Of a stretch of DNA of 64,000 nt, positions 61,101 through 64,000 are shown in pieces. The translations under genes and the position numbers were made by a program. The stretch lies in assembly GCA_023079485.1 (NCBI GenBank), contig CM041085.1, positions 30,737,121 through 30,801,120 of the forward strand, given 5' to 3'. The notes beneath the pieces are model-generated. The model did not search any database. It saw only the letters and a list, made by a program, of their open reading frames with translations, and was not told the origin of the DNA. The DNA is from Archilochus colubris (lineage: Eukaryota > Chordata > Aves > Apodiformes > Trochilidae). Position 1 is the stretch's first letter. Each line of letters begins with the position of its first letter.

Positions 61101-62781
61101 TCTCCCTTTGTGGTATTGGAATGCATCATCATAAATGTTTCCGGAATCAAAATGTCGGAATTTTCACAGGCAAAAGATAATCTTCTAAAATCTGCTCTTT
61201 GCTATCCCTGGCAAAACAATGCTGTACATCAGCCAGCAGATGCAGAATTTTACTTTATTTATATATCTTTTATGTTGAAATAATGATGGACCTACTGTGA
61301 GGTAATTCCAAATCATTAAGCCTGTCTATCGTGCACTGAATTTGCAGGTACGACTGCATTTCTCTGAAGTCTGGTTATGAGGTACTGTAAGTGCTAAAAG
61401 GATGAGAAAGTGTTAATTGATAAGCAAAACCTTTTAGAATCTACCAAACCCTTGAGTTCTGTGGGATTTTAGGGAACCTACCGTTTCACAGTTTTCATGG
61501 TAAAAAAACAAAAAAACCCAAAACATCGGGAGAAATTTAGAATATCTTACACTTCAATGGTAGAACAGATTCATTTGACAAAAAGAGTGCAAGATAGGGA
61601 GAAAGGTAAAGTTTTTAATTCCATTGCTAATGTTGATTCTTGTGGAGGCCTTCTAGGTGCTGCAAATGCATAGAAGTTCCATGTACTTATTGAAACATTG
61701 GTAAACTTCTGTAGGGTGGAAACACTTGAAAAGTTGGGACAAATATTGGGATTTCCAAGTGACTGCAAAAAAAAATTGAAACATCCCTTTTTTATTTTTT
61801 TTATTTTATAGTAATTACTTTTGTTTTTTTGTTTCCTTCAAAAGTCAGAACTCAGGGAACCAGAGGTCCATGAAAGTAGGAAAAGAAAATAAGAACCAGA
61901 ATCTAAATTTGTTTTGAATCTAGAGTCATAATCTAAATAGAGTTTTATACTATAATTAGTGTACTGCTTATCCCTAAAAGTCTGAATACTCTTTACAGAT
62001 TTTATACAGATGAGACTGCTTAGGCAAGGACTGATATTGGATATTTCCAAAGTTCAACAATGTTTTTGGAAAGTAGAGACTAAATATTGGCATAAAAGGA
62101 ACAAGAATGGATTGATTCTTAATGACCCTCCAAAGTGAATATGGACTGGAAAGAAAAGAAAGGGGTTTCTTAGTTCTAGACTACTTTGATTAAATCTTAA
62201 AAGACAGAAACAGTCTGAGGAACAGAGCCTGTAGTAAGAATCAGCTACAAGTAGTTAGCTGAGCCATACAGACTTTCTGCAGAGATATATCTTGTTCTTT
62301 ACAGAATAATTTACAATAGATCATTGGTCTAGAAAGTCCAAAACACAGCAGGATATTTTGTGAGTTAGGTAGCACAGGTCTTTTGGGATGTGAGTCACCT
62401 TGTAATGCATGGCAATCTGATAGGGAGTATTTCTAAACAAGAAGATCTTTCTAGTCACATTTTAAGTCTTCAGTCACACTTTCAATGTAAAGTTAAAGGT
62501 GTTAAGAATACTGGAGAGAAAGATGGTGTGAATTTATTGTGCTTTTTGAAAAACCGATTCCAAATATAAATGTGTTTTCAATATGAAATACTTAAAGTTA
62601 TCTGTAATTCTAGATTGAAAAGACATTAGGCATTGTTGGAGACTGTGTTCAGTACAAAGAAGAAGTTAAAAGTGCAATCGAAGACTTAATCAACAACTCT
62701 AAAGAAGCCCAAGCGGAGGCTGAAAAGATCCTGGATACAGAAAGTTTATTACAAGCTCAGCAACTACTACTTCATCATCAG
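7073..62781 (+). CDS. SYNE1: SYNE1 (nesprin-1), 5' portion: tandem CH actin-binding domain and first spectrin repeats (27 exons)
   Basis: Nesprin-1 links actin to the nuclear envelope: its N-terminal calponin-homology pair binds F-actin, a very long spectrin-repeat rod follows, and a C-terminal KASH segment (outside this window) binds SUN proteins. I joined 27 exons, 3740 coding bases in all, which read open throughout and match nesprin-1 in order. The first exon carries the actinin-type signature [10 protein letters not shown], and exon 5 carries the second actin-binding signature around [17 protein letters not shown]2 (nesprin-2) diverges clearly at these positions (for example it has AFTCWIN and a different CH1 middle part), so SYNE1 is preferred. 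All introns use GT-AG. The protein starts upstream (candidate exon at 4544) and continues to the right of the window. No frameshift or internal stop was seen, so the locus looks functional. Regulation is likely through alternative first exons and alternative splicing, as known for this gene family. Confidence 0.96.
10056..10110. repeat. A/C-rich low-complexity tract
   Basis: Runs of A interrupted by C, including a C7 run near 10083. A 16-bp direct repeat containing TAATACCATGGATA follows at 10120-10135 and 10149-10164. Confidence 0.7.
10801..10989 (+). mobile_element. CR1 LINE 3' fragment
   Basis: Shows the CR1 order: TTTCTTCACTGAAAGGGTT, then GGAGCAGGCTGCCCAGG, then GGTTTAGTGGTGGACTTGGC, ending in a degraded ATTCTATGATTC tail. 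There is an internal deletion near the tail. Confidence 0.92.
14907..14980 (-). mobile_element. CR1 LINE 3' end fragment
   Basis: Reverse-complement CR1 tail: CATAGAATTATGGAATGG, then GGTTGGAAGGAACCTT and AAAGATCATCTAGTTCCA. Only the last 70 or so bases of the element are recognisable. Confidence 0.88.
15560..15970. mobile_element. Degraded avian ERV-like repeat
   Basis: The blocks CTCATGGGTTGAGATAAGG, GGGGAGATTAGTTTAATTTA, AACCAAATCTTAAAACACC, TCTACCTCCTCC and CACTCTTCCCCTGATCCAGC resemble, in this order, a repeat I associate with endogenous retroviruses of birds. A direct repeat TCCCACAGTCTGCCA occurs at 15911-15925 and 15949-15963. No intact viral reading frame is present. Identification is from memory of the repeat, not from a search. 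Boundaries are approximate and the left edge may extend to about 15480. Confidence 0.5.
17567..17662 (+). CDS. SYNE1: SYNE1 exon 2 (CH1)
   Basis: 32 codons: [18 protein letters not shown], then [14 protein letters not shown]. This is the CH1 core with the L-F-x-D-I-K-D-G and L-L-E-V-L-S-G-Q motifs shared by spectrin-family CH domains. Acceptor TTTTCAG, donor TTG/GTAAGA, phase 0 on both sides. Confidence 0.96.
17663..19462 (+). other. SYNE1: Intron 2
   Basis: 1.8 kb of AT-rich sequence. A poly-A with T interruptions lies at about 18043-18068 and a 9-bp tandem duplication (AAGGTCTTA) near 17954. No gene or recognised transposon. Confidence 0.8.
19463..19546 (+). CDS. SYNE1: SYNE1 exon 3 (CH1)
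   Basis: 28 codons: [18 protein letters not shown] then [13 protein letters not shown]-x-A-L-x-F-L is the CH1 helix motif. Trp follows KRIH here where I recall Ala in human. Acceptor CTTTAAG, donor CGG/GTAGGT, phase 0 on both sides. Confidence 0.96.
19547..23249 (+). other. SYNE1: Intron 3 (about 3.7 kb)
   Basis: Contains the large + strand CR1 at 20600-21402. The rest is AT-rich with no recognised exon other than the micro-exon at its 3' end. Confidence 0.8.
20600..21402 (+). mobile_element. CR1 LINE, 3' part with ORF2 remnant
   Basis: Starts within the end of the CR1 reverse-transcriptase ORF. The short frame at 20775-21014 retains [19 protein letters not shown] and [17 protein letters not shown], which is CR1 ORF2 C-terminal sequence. 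It then runs through the CR1 3' UTR (GGGAGAAATTCTTTAATTTG, CAGGTTGCCCAGGGAAGC) to a degraded tail near CCATTTTGTGATTGT. Frames are broken, so it is inactive. Confidence 0.93.
23250..23270 (+). CDS. SYNE1: SYNE1 micro-exon 4 (7 residues, likely alternative)
   Basis: 21 bases encode SVYRGSP between exon 3 (ending FLEGRR) and exon 5 (starting IKLVNIN). Both flanks are phase 0, so inclusion or skipping preserves frame. The acceptor is good (pyrimidine run, CATGCTAG). The donor CCG/GTTTGT is weak, as expected for an optional exon. I recall a nearly identical optional heptapeptide at the same place in mammalian SYNE1 isoforms, which supports the call. The insertion lies in a CH1 loop and could tune actin binding. 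Confidence 0.85.
23532..23624 (+). CDS. SYNE1: SYNE1 exon 5 (end of CH1)
   Basis: 31 codons: [19 protein letters not shown], then [12 protein letters not shown]. It matches the second actin-binding signature of the actinin/spectrin/dystrophin family and ends CH1 at the ILYFQ helix. Acceptor TATACAG, donor CAG/GTACTA, phase 0. The intron to the micro-exon upstream is only 261 bp. Confidence 0.97.
23625..25229 (+). other. SYNE1: Intron 5
   Basis: 1.6 kb, AT-rich, no recognised repeat or coding segment. Confidence 0.8.
25230..25408 (+). CDS. SYNE1: SYNE1 exon 6 (CH1-CH2 linker, CH2 start)
   Basis: 59 codons plus two bases. It encodes [12 protein letters not shown], a serine-rich linker ([15 protein letters not shown]), a basic patch SPPSKRK, then [11 protein letters not shown], the first helix of CH2. 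The linker is a plausible phosphorylation region. Acceptor CCCCACAG, donor AAA/GTAAGA. Confidence 0.97.
25409..26873 (+). other. SYNE1: Intron 6
   Basis: 1.5 kb. A short A-rich tract lies at about 26143-26160. No recognised transposon or additional exon. Confidence 0.8.
26874..27070 (+). CDS. SYNE1: SYNE1 exon 7 (CH2)
   Basis: One base, 65 codons, one base. Key text: [34 protein letters not shown], then [20 protein letters not shown] and IPRLLDPE. These are the CH2 core motifs (F-x-x-S-W-R-S-G-x-A-F, I-P-x-L-L-D-P-E). Acceptor TTCTTTAG, donor AAG/GTACCT. Confidence 0.97.
27209..27318 (+). CDS. SYNE1: SYNE1 exon 8 (end of CH2)
   Basis: Two bases then 36 codons: [36 protein letters not shown]. 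It ends the CH2 domain ([11 protein letters not shown]) and begins the link to the rod. The upstream intron is only 138 bp. Donor GAT/GTAAGT, phase 0. Confidence 0.96.
27848..27940. repeat. G/T-rich low-complexity tract
   Basis: Alternating T runs and G runs (GTTTGTTTGTT, GGGGTTTTTT). It is roughly the reverse-complement type of the A/C-rich tract at 30849-30950. Confidence 0.8.
28802..28825. repeat. TTC/GAA short inverted repeat
   Basis: TTCTTCTTC (28805-28813) and GAAGAAGAA (28817-28825) are perfect complements around an AAA loop, with three more TTC bases on the left. Confidence 0.75.
29838..30298 (+). mobile_element. CR1 LINE 3' fragment
   Basis: CR1 3' region: GGCTCCTCAGTAGAAGAGGC, GAAGAGGAGGCTCAGGAGGG, AGGTTGCCCAGAGAGGTG, and an end near CCATTTTGTGATTCTAC. 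It is diverged, with no useful ORF. Confidence 0.88.
30849..30950. repeat. A/C-rich low-complexity tract
   Basis: A runs separated by C, including a C10 run around 30888-30897. A minus-strand ORF across it encodes a G/F/L-rich low-complexity string and is not a gene. Confidence 0.8.
33172..33190. repeat. (TA)n microsatellite
   Basis: About nine uninterrupted AT dinucleotides. Confidence 0.9.
35418..35515 (-). mobile_element. CR1 LINE 3' end fragment
   Basis: Antisense CR1 tail: ATCACAGAATAACACAGAAT, GGTTGGAAAGAACCTATGGA, then CCTACCAGAGCAGGTTCACC. The right boundary is approximate. Confidence 0.85.
37070..37177 (+). CDS. SYNE1: SYNE1 exon 9 (start of spectrin rod)
   Basis: 36 codons: [18 protein letters not shown], then [18 protein letters not shown]. 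It matches the nesprin-1 segment after CH2 that begins the first spectrin-like helix. Acceptor AATTGTAG, donor CAG/GTAAGC, phase 0 both sides. Confidence 0.94.
37178..37950 (+). other. SYNE1: Intron 9
   Basis: 773 bp with no recognised element. Confidence 0.8.
37951..38088 (+). CDS. SYNE1: SYNE1 exon 10 (spectrin repeat 1)
   Basis: 46 codons: [18 protein letters not shown], then [20 protein letters not shown] and AWERVSSR. The helical pattern and the W near the end fit a spectrin-repeat helix. Acceptor TTTGTGCAG, donor AGG/GTAAGT. Confidence 0.96.
38089..39188 (+). other. SYNE1: Intron 10
   Basis: 1.1 kb, very AT-rich, nothing recognised. Confidence 0.8.
39189..39353 (+). CDS. SYNE1: SYNE1 exon 11 (spectrin repeat)
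   Basis: 55 codons: [55 protein letters not shown]. The G-x-W-L-x-x-A-E-x-x-L pattern is a clear spectrin-repeat first helix. Acceptor TTTCCCAG, donor AAG/GTAGAT, phase 0. Confidence 0.97.
42209..42261. promoter_or_regulatory. Cluster of POU/octamer motifs
   Basis: ATGCAAAT occurs at 42228-42235, 42241-42248 and 42254-42261, exactly 13 bp apart start to start. A one-mismatch copy (ATGTAAAT) lies at 42209-42216. ATGCAAAT is the consensus octamer bound by POU-family factors. The cluster could be an intronic enhancer element or simply a 13-bp tandem duplication. Confidence 0.45.
42351..42434. repeat. (CT)n microsatellite and polypyrimidine tract
   Basis: A perfect TC repeat at 42351-42373 is followed by impure pyrimidine sequence to 42434, ending 13 bp before the exon 12 acceptor. 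It may act as part of that acceptor's polypyrimidine tract. Confidence 0.9.
42448..42560 (+). CDS. SYNE1: SYNE1 exon 12 (spectrin repeat)
   Basis: 37 codons plus two bases: [37 protein letters not shown]. The [17 protein letters not shown] motif is characteristic of nesprin-1. Acceptor AAACCAG, donor GAGAG/GTAAGC. Confidence 0.97.
42561..43105 (+). other. SYNE1: Intron 12
   Basis: 545 bp, AT-rich, nothing recognised. Confidence 0.8.
43106..43274 (+). CDS. SYNE1: SYNE1 exon 13 (spectrin repeat)
   Basis: The first base completes an Arg codon, then 56 codons: [56 protein letters not shown]. It is very highly conserved relative to human from memory. Acceptor TTTATAG, donor ATT/GTAAGA, phase 0. 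Confidence 0.97.
43609..43640 (-). mobile_element. CR1 3' end remnant
   Basis: AATCATAGAATGGTTTGG with further GTTTGGG is the antisense start of a CR1 tail. It is only about 30 bp long. Confidence 0.6.
45027..45042 (+). mobile_element. CR1 tail remnant
   Basis: CCATTCTATGATTCTAT resembles an isolated CR1 terminal repeat. It is too short to be sure. Confidence 0.35.
46349..46445 (+). CDS. SYNE1: SYNE1 exon 14 (spectrin repeat)
   Basis: 32 codons plus one base: [32 protein letters not shown]. The [14 protein letters not shown] motif matches nesprin-1. Acceptor is a long T run ending TTTCAG, donor CAG/GTAAAT. Confidence 0.96.
46446..47672 (+). other. SYNE1: Intron 14
   Basis: 1.2 kb with no recognised repeat or exon. 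Confidence 0.8.
47673..47875 (+). CDS. SYNE1: SYNE1 exon 15 (spectrin repeats)
   Basis: 68 residues counting the split Val: [68 protein letters not shown]. It holds the end of one repeat and the next repeat's L-x-x-W-L-E-D-A-E-x-x-L helix. Acceptor TAACCCAG, donor AAG/GTATGC, phase 0. Confidence 0.97.
47876..50566 (+). other. SYNE1: Intron 15 (about 2.7 kb)
   Basis: Contains a GGTT-rich stretch (48354-48374) and a GC-rich LTR-like block (48815-49015). The stretch 50040-50240 is less AT-rich but unidentified. Confidence 0.75.
48815..49015 (+). mobile_element. LTR-like or other degraded transposon fragment
   Basis: A GC-rich island in an AT-rich intron. It shows GGCAGGCCCCCTATTACCAG, an AATAAAGG signal-like motif near 48899, GGTGGGACACACACCCACAG, and GCAGCTCATTGAGCCTCAGG. 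The order of a TATA/poly-A-like motif followed by a compact GC-rich tail resembles an LTR R-U5 region of avian elements. No terminal repeat or target-site duplication could be confirmed, so the class is uncertain. Confidence 0.4.
50567..50731 (+). CDS. SYNE1: SYNE1 exon 16 (spectrin repeat)
   Basis: 55 codons: [55 protein letters not shown]. The [11 protein letters not shown] helix is a classic repeat end. Acceptor TTCTTCAG, donor CAG/GTACGT, phase 0. Confidence 0.97.
51045..52118 (-). mobile_element. CR1 LINE with ORF2 3' remnant, antisense to SYNE1
   Basis: Reading the minus strand, the element runs from a GATGATACAAAGCTAGGAGG segment through the end of ORF2 and the CR1 3' region to ATCACAGAATCAGAGAATT at about 51048-51068. 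An open frame of 153 codons at 51336-51797 retains C-terminal reverse-transcriptase ORF landmarks such as [19 protein letters not shown] and [14 protein letters not shown]. It is about 1.1 kb long, the largest transposon copy in the window, and 5'-truncated as is usual for CR1. Confidence 0.94.
51336..51797 (-). pseudogene. CR1 ORF2 (reverse transcriptase) C-terminal remnant
   Basis: A 153-codon open frame with CR1 ORF2 C-terminal sequence ([40 protein letters not shown]). The polymerase catalytic region is missing because the copy is 5'-truncated. The openness likely reflects relatively recent insertion rather than function. It is antisense within SYNE1 intron 16. Confidence 0.85.
53004..53156 (+). 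CDS. SYNE1: SYNE1 exon 17 (spectrin repeat)
   Basis: 51 codons: [51 protein letters not shown]. It matches the nesprin-1 order after MEVKQ. Acceptor TTTTCCTAG, donor GAA/GTAAGT, phase 0. Confidence 0.96.
53157..53572 (+). other. SYNE1: Intron 17
   Basis: 416 bp, nothing recognised. Confidence 0.8.
53573..53716 (+). CDS. SYNE1: SYNE1 exon 18 (spectrin repeat, weak donor)
   Basis: 48 codons: [48 protein letters not shown]. The acceptor is good (TTGTTTCAG). The end is placed by homology at the K/V junction of nesprin-1 (KEQL-K then VKE) and keeps phase 0, but the donor AAG/GTTGCT is poor. The reading frame stays open a further 160 bases, and a much better GTAAGT lies at 53832. Using that donor would put a stop right after the next junction, so the short form is the annotated one. 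Confidence 0.87.
53717..54051 (+). other. SYNE1: Intron 18 (335 bp)
   Basis: Begins with the weak donor GTTGCT, contains the stronger decoy GTAAGT at 53832 and ends at CCAAAAG, an acceptor whose pyrimidine tract (TATCTTTTTTTCCCTTT) is separated from the AG by purine-rich sequence. Confidence 0.8.
54052..54225 (+). CDS. SYNE1: SYNE1 exon 19 (spectrin repeat)
   Basis: 58 codons: [58 protein letters not shown]. The P-L-E-E-L-E-K-Q segment is nesprin-1 specific. Donor CAA/GTAAGT, phase 0. Confidence 0.95.
54226..55513 (+). other. SYNE1: Intron 19
   Basis: 1.3 kb, T-rich tracts near 55021-55042, no recognised element. Confidence 0.8.
55514..55672 (+). CDS. SYNE1: SYNE1 exon 20 (spectrin repeat)
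   Basis: 53 codons: [53 protein letters not shown]. It aligns with the C-Q-E-N-C-K-K and L-I-E-x-x-S-Q-S segments of nesprin-1. Acceptor TTTCTTTCAG, donor CAG/GTAATT. Confidence 0.95.
55673..56915 (+). other. SYNE1: Intron 20
   Basis: 1.2 kb with no recognised element. Confidence 0.8.
56916..57080 (+). CDS. SYNE1: SYNE1 exon 21 (spectrin repeat)
   Basis: 55 codons: [72 protein letters not shown] is a strongly conserved nesprin-1 stretch. Acceptor CAACTCAG, donor AGC/GTGAGT. Confidence 0.97.
57081..57653 (+). other. SYNE1: Intron 21
   Basis: 573 bp. A minus-strand open frame of 131 codons (57204-57599) has no recognisable domain and is taken as chance. Confidence 0.8.
57654..57788 (+). CDS. 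SYNE1: SYNE1 exon 22 (spectrin repeat)
   Basis: 45 codons: [45 protein letters not shown]. Nearly identical to nesprin-1. Acceptor CAACTTTAG, donor AAG/GTTAGT, phase 0. Confidence 0.97.
57789..58619 (+). other. SYNE1: Intron 22
   Basis: 831 bp, nothing recognised. Confidence 0.8.
58620..58778 (+). CDS. SYNE1: SYNE1 exon 23 (spectrin repeat)
   Basis: 53 codons: [59 protein letters not shown]-x-H-L-K-I and V-E-E-C identify it. The acceptor GGTGTGTAG is purine-rich for this gene but in the expected place. Donor ATG/GTATGG; the following intron is only 162 bp. Confidence 0.96.
58941..59149 (+). CDS. SYNE1: SYNE1 exon 24 (spectrin repeat)
   Basis: 69 codons plus two bases: [69 protein letters not shown]. 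Acceptor CCCATCAG, donor AACAG/GTGTCA; the next exon supplies the A that completes an Arg codon. Confidence 0.96.
59409..59517 (+). CDS. SYNE1: SYNE1 exon 25 (spectrin repeat)
   Basis: One base then 36 codons: [36 protein letters not shown]. It starts with a repeat helix F-S-E-x-x-x-W-I. This part is less conserved against human than its neighbours. Acceptor ATTTCAG, donor GGG/GTAAAC, phase 0. Confidence 0.94.
59518..60729 (+). other. SYNE1: Intron 25
   Basis: 1.2 kb. A 16-bp direct repeat (TAATTTGTGGTGAAAA) occurs at 60260-60275 and 60279-60294. No transposon recognised. Confidence 0.8.
60730..60894 (+). CDS. SYNE1: SYNE1 exon 26 (spectrin repeat)
   Basis: 55 codons: [61 protein letters not shown]-x-V-L-T and the E-D-E-L-x-K-L-S-S-x-F-K pattern match. 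Acceptor CTTCCACAG, donor GAG/GTACAG, phase 0. Confidence 0.96.
60895..62613 (+). other. SYNE1: Intron 26
   Basis: 1.7 kb, AT-rich, with poly-A and poly-T stretches near 61502-61516 and 61786-61810. No exon or transposon recognised. Confidence 0.8.
62614..62781 (+). CDS. SYNE1: SYNE1 exon 27 (spectrin repeat), last exon in window
   Basis: 56 codons: [56 protein letters not shown]. The [20 protein letters not shown] end is a nesprin-1 hallmark. Acceptor TAATTCTAG, donor CAG/GTAGGG, phase 0. The gene continues beyond the window. Confidence 0.97.
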
Positions 62782-64000
62782 GTAGGGCAATTACTCATTT
62801 CTATATTCCATTTTTTTAAAGGTAGAATTTATGTAATTACTAAATTTTGCTATATCCATTAGCATAAGTCTTGATATTTAAACTCTTTGAATTTAAACTT
62901 GTAGGAGTAAACTTGAACACATGGCCTAGTATTGATTTATTATAATGAGAAATGTACTCAGTATTTTTAAAATGTTAATACCTAGTGATGTTTTTCAACT
63001 TTTATTGAATATCCTTGTATTTTACATGGGGTTTTCGGGCATAAAACACCTGAAAACAGGATTCATTTACTTAAAATTTTGGGTAAGTGTACTCTGTAAA
63101 TTTTTATCTCTCTTTTTACCTTTTTAAAATTTTCGTGTCAGATTTGACCGTGAGAAATTTTGTCTCATCCTGGTTTTGGATTTATTTTTGCTTCAGCAGC
63201 TTTGATGAGGCCCCACCTATAAATGCTGGAGAGTTGTGCTTCTAGCCTCATATCCTCCTCTAGGTAGTTAGTGACAGATCAGCATCCAGTCTGTAGGAGC
63301 AGAAAAGGATGCTTTTTATGCACTGATAATAACTCAAAACATCTATGGGCTAAAATAATTAATATAGGTTGCATACAGCATGAGCCATTGGTTTTAGGGC
63401 CAAATATGTGAAATTAACTTTGAAGCCTATTCAAAGATAATGGGAATAGGAATAATTTACTGTCAGTGTCTGAGGAAATGTCTTATTTTGTAAGGTAGAA
63501 TATCTTAATGTCTGACCAGACACTGCTGTCCTACCTCTGTTTTATCTAAACTCTTTGGTGTTTGTAAAAGCTGTTGTATGTGTAAAGTTTCACATTTGCT
63601 CTTTCAGTATTCTACATTCCCCATCTGTCATAAAAGAGGTAGCGGGAACTGTTAACTTCATGAATTCCTAGAACTCCTTCAGTTCTTCTTTTGATAGGGA
63701 CTCTATTATGTTAAAAACAGAATGGCAAAGATCTGAAGGTACCCAGAGCAGAACTGAGCAGGGAGATGTGACCTAACCTAGCAAGGCTGCCATTAGGTCA
63801 GGCATGTTAGGAAAGGAGAGGATAAGTCATTTTAGGAGTTCCCAGTAGTGATAAAAAGCAAAATGCATAAAAGAAAGTTATGCAGCTTGGAAGTCCCCTT
63901 CTGCTCTCTAATAAAAGCTGATATGTTGCTTTCTGAGGCTCCAACCTGGTCCTCAAAGAGTGCAGAGCAGACCTGGATGATTCCAGGCAGTCATGAAGAA
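62782..64000 (+). other. SYNE1: Intron 27 (5' part, continues past the window)
   Basis: 1.2 kb of intron with no recognised exon. A somewhat less AT-rich section at 63180-63310 and 63720-64000 shows no element I can name. Confidence 0.75.

Noticed and set aside
7073..62781. SYNE2 (nesprin-2) as the identity of the gene
   Set aside because: The CH1 start, the [21 protein letters not shown] join, the RTRSVNG segment and the LLLHHQ end follow nesprin-1, while nesprin-2 differs at the CH positions I can recall.
1..64000. CRISPR arrays, tRNA or rRNA genes, bacterial operons
   Set aside because: No regularly spaced repeats, cloverleaf candidates or rRNA segments were noticed; the gene structure is intron-rich and vertebrate.

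Overview
The window is vertebrate nuclear DNA and almost certainly avian. It is AT-rich with long introns. The recognisable interspersed repeats are CR1 LINE copies, several ending in the ATTCTATG-type tail typical of bird CR1, plus a degraded element resembling avian endogenous-retrovirus repeats. No bacterial gene organisation, CRISPR array, rRNA or tRNA was seen.

One protein-coding gene dominates, on the + strand: the 5' part of SYNE1 (nesprin-1, the giant actin-binding spectrin-repeat protein of the LINC complex and nuclear envelope). I mapped 27 coding exons between 7073 and 62781. Every splice junction keeps one continuous reading frame of about 1246 codons with no internal stop. Exons 1-8 (7073-27318) encode the tandem calponin-homology actin-binding domain. 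They include a 7-residue, 21-bp micro-exon (23250-23270) inside CH1 and a serine-rich linker between CH1 and CH2. Exons 9-27 (37070-62781) encode the first spectrin repeats of the rod, roughly nine. The gene continues past the right edge and the KASH domain is not in the window.

Upstream, 4544-4622 is a strong candidate for an alternative first coding exon. It has an ATG, 26 open codons and a GTAAGT donor whose phase matches the exon at 7073. It is preceded by a TATA-like box at 4350 and an inverted CCAAT box at 4222. Its peptide differs from the mammalian nesprin-1 N-terminus I know. The mammalian-type first exon was not found and may lie outside the window.

The remainder is intron and 5' flank with CR1 fragments in both orientations (largest 20600-21402 on + and 51045-52118 on -), an ERV-like remnant (about 15560-15970), an LTR-like GC-rich block (48815-49015), microsatellites and G/T- or A/C-rich low-complexity tracts. 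Points worth a second look are the candidate promoter and first exon, the micro-exon, a weak donor at the end of exon 18 with a stronger decoy donor 115 bp downstream, and three ATGCAAAT octamers spaced exactly 13 bp apart in intron 11. Exon numbers here are local to this window.
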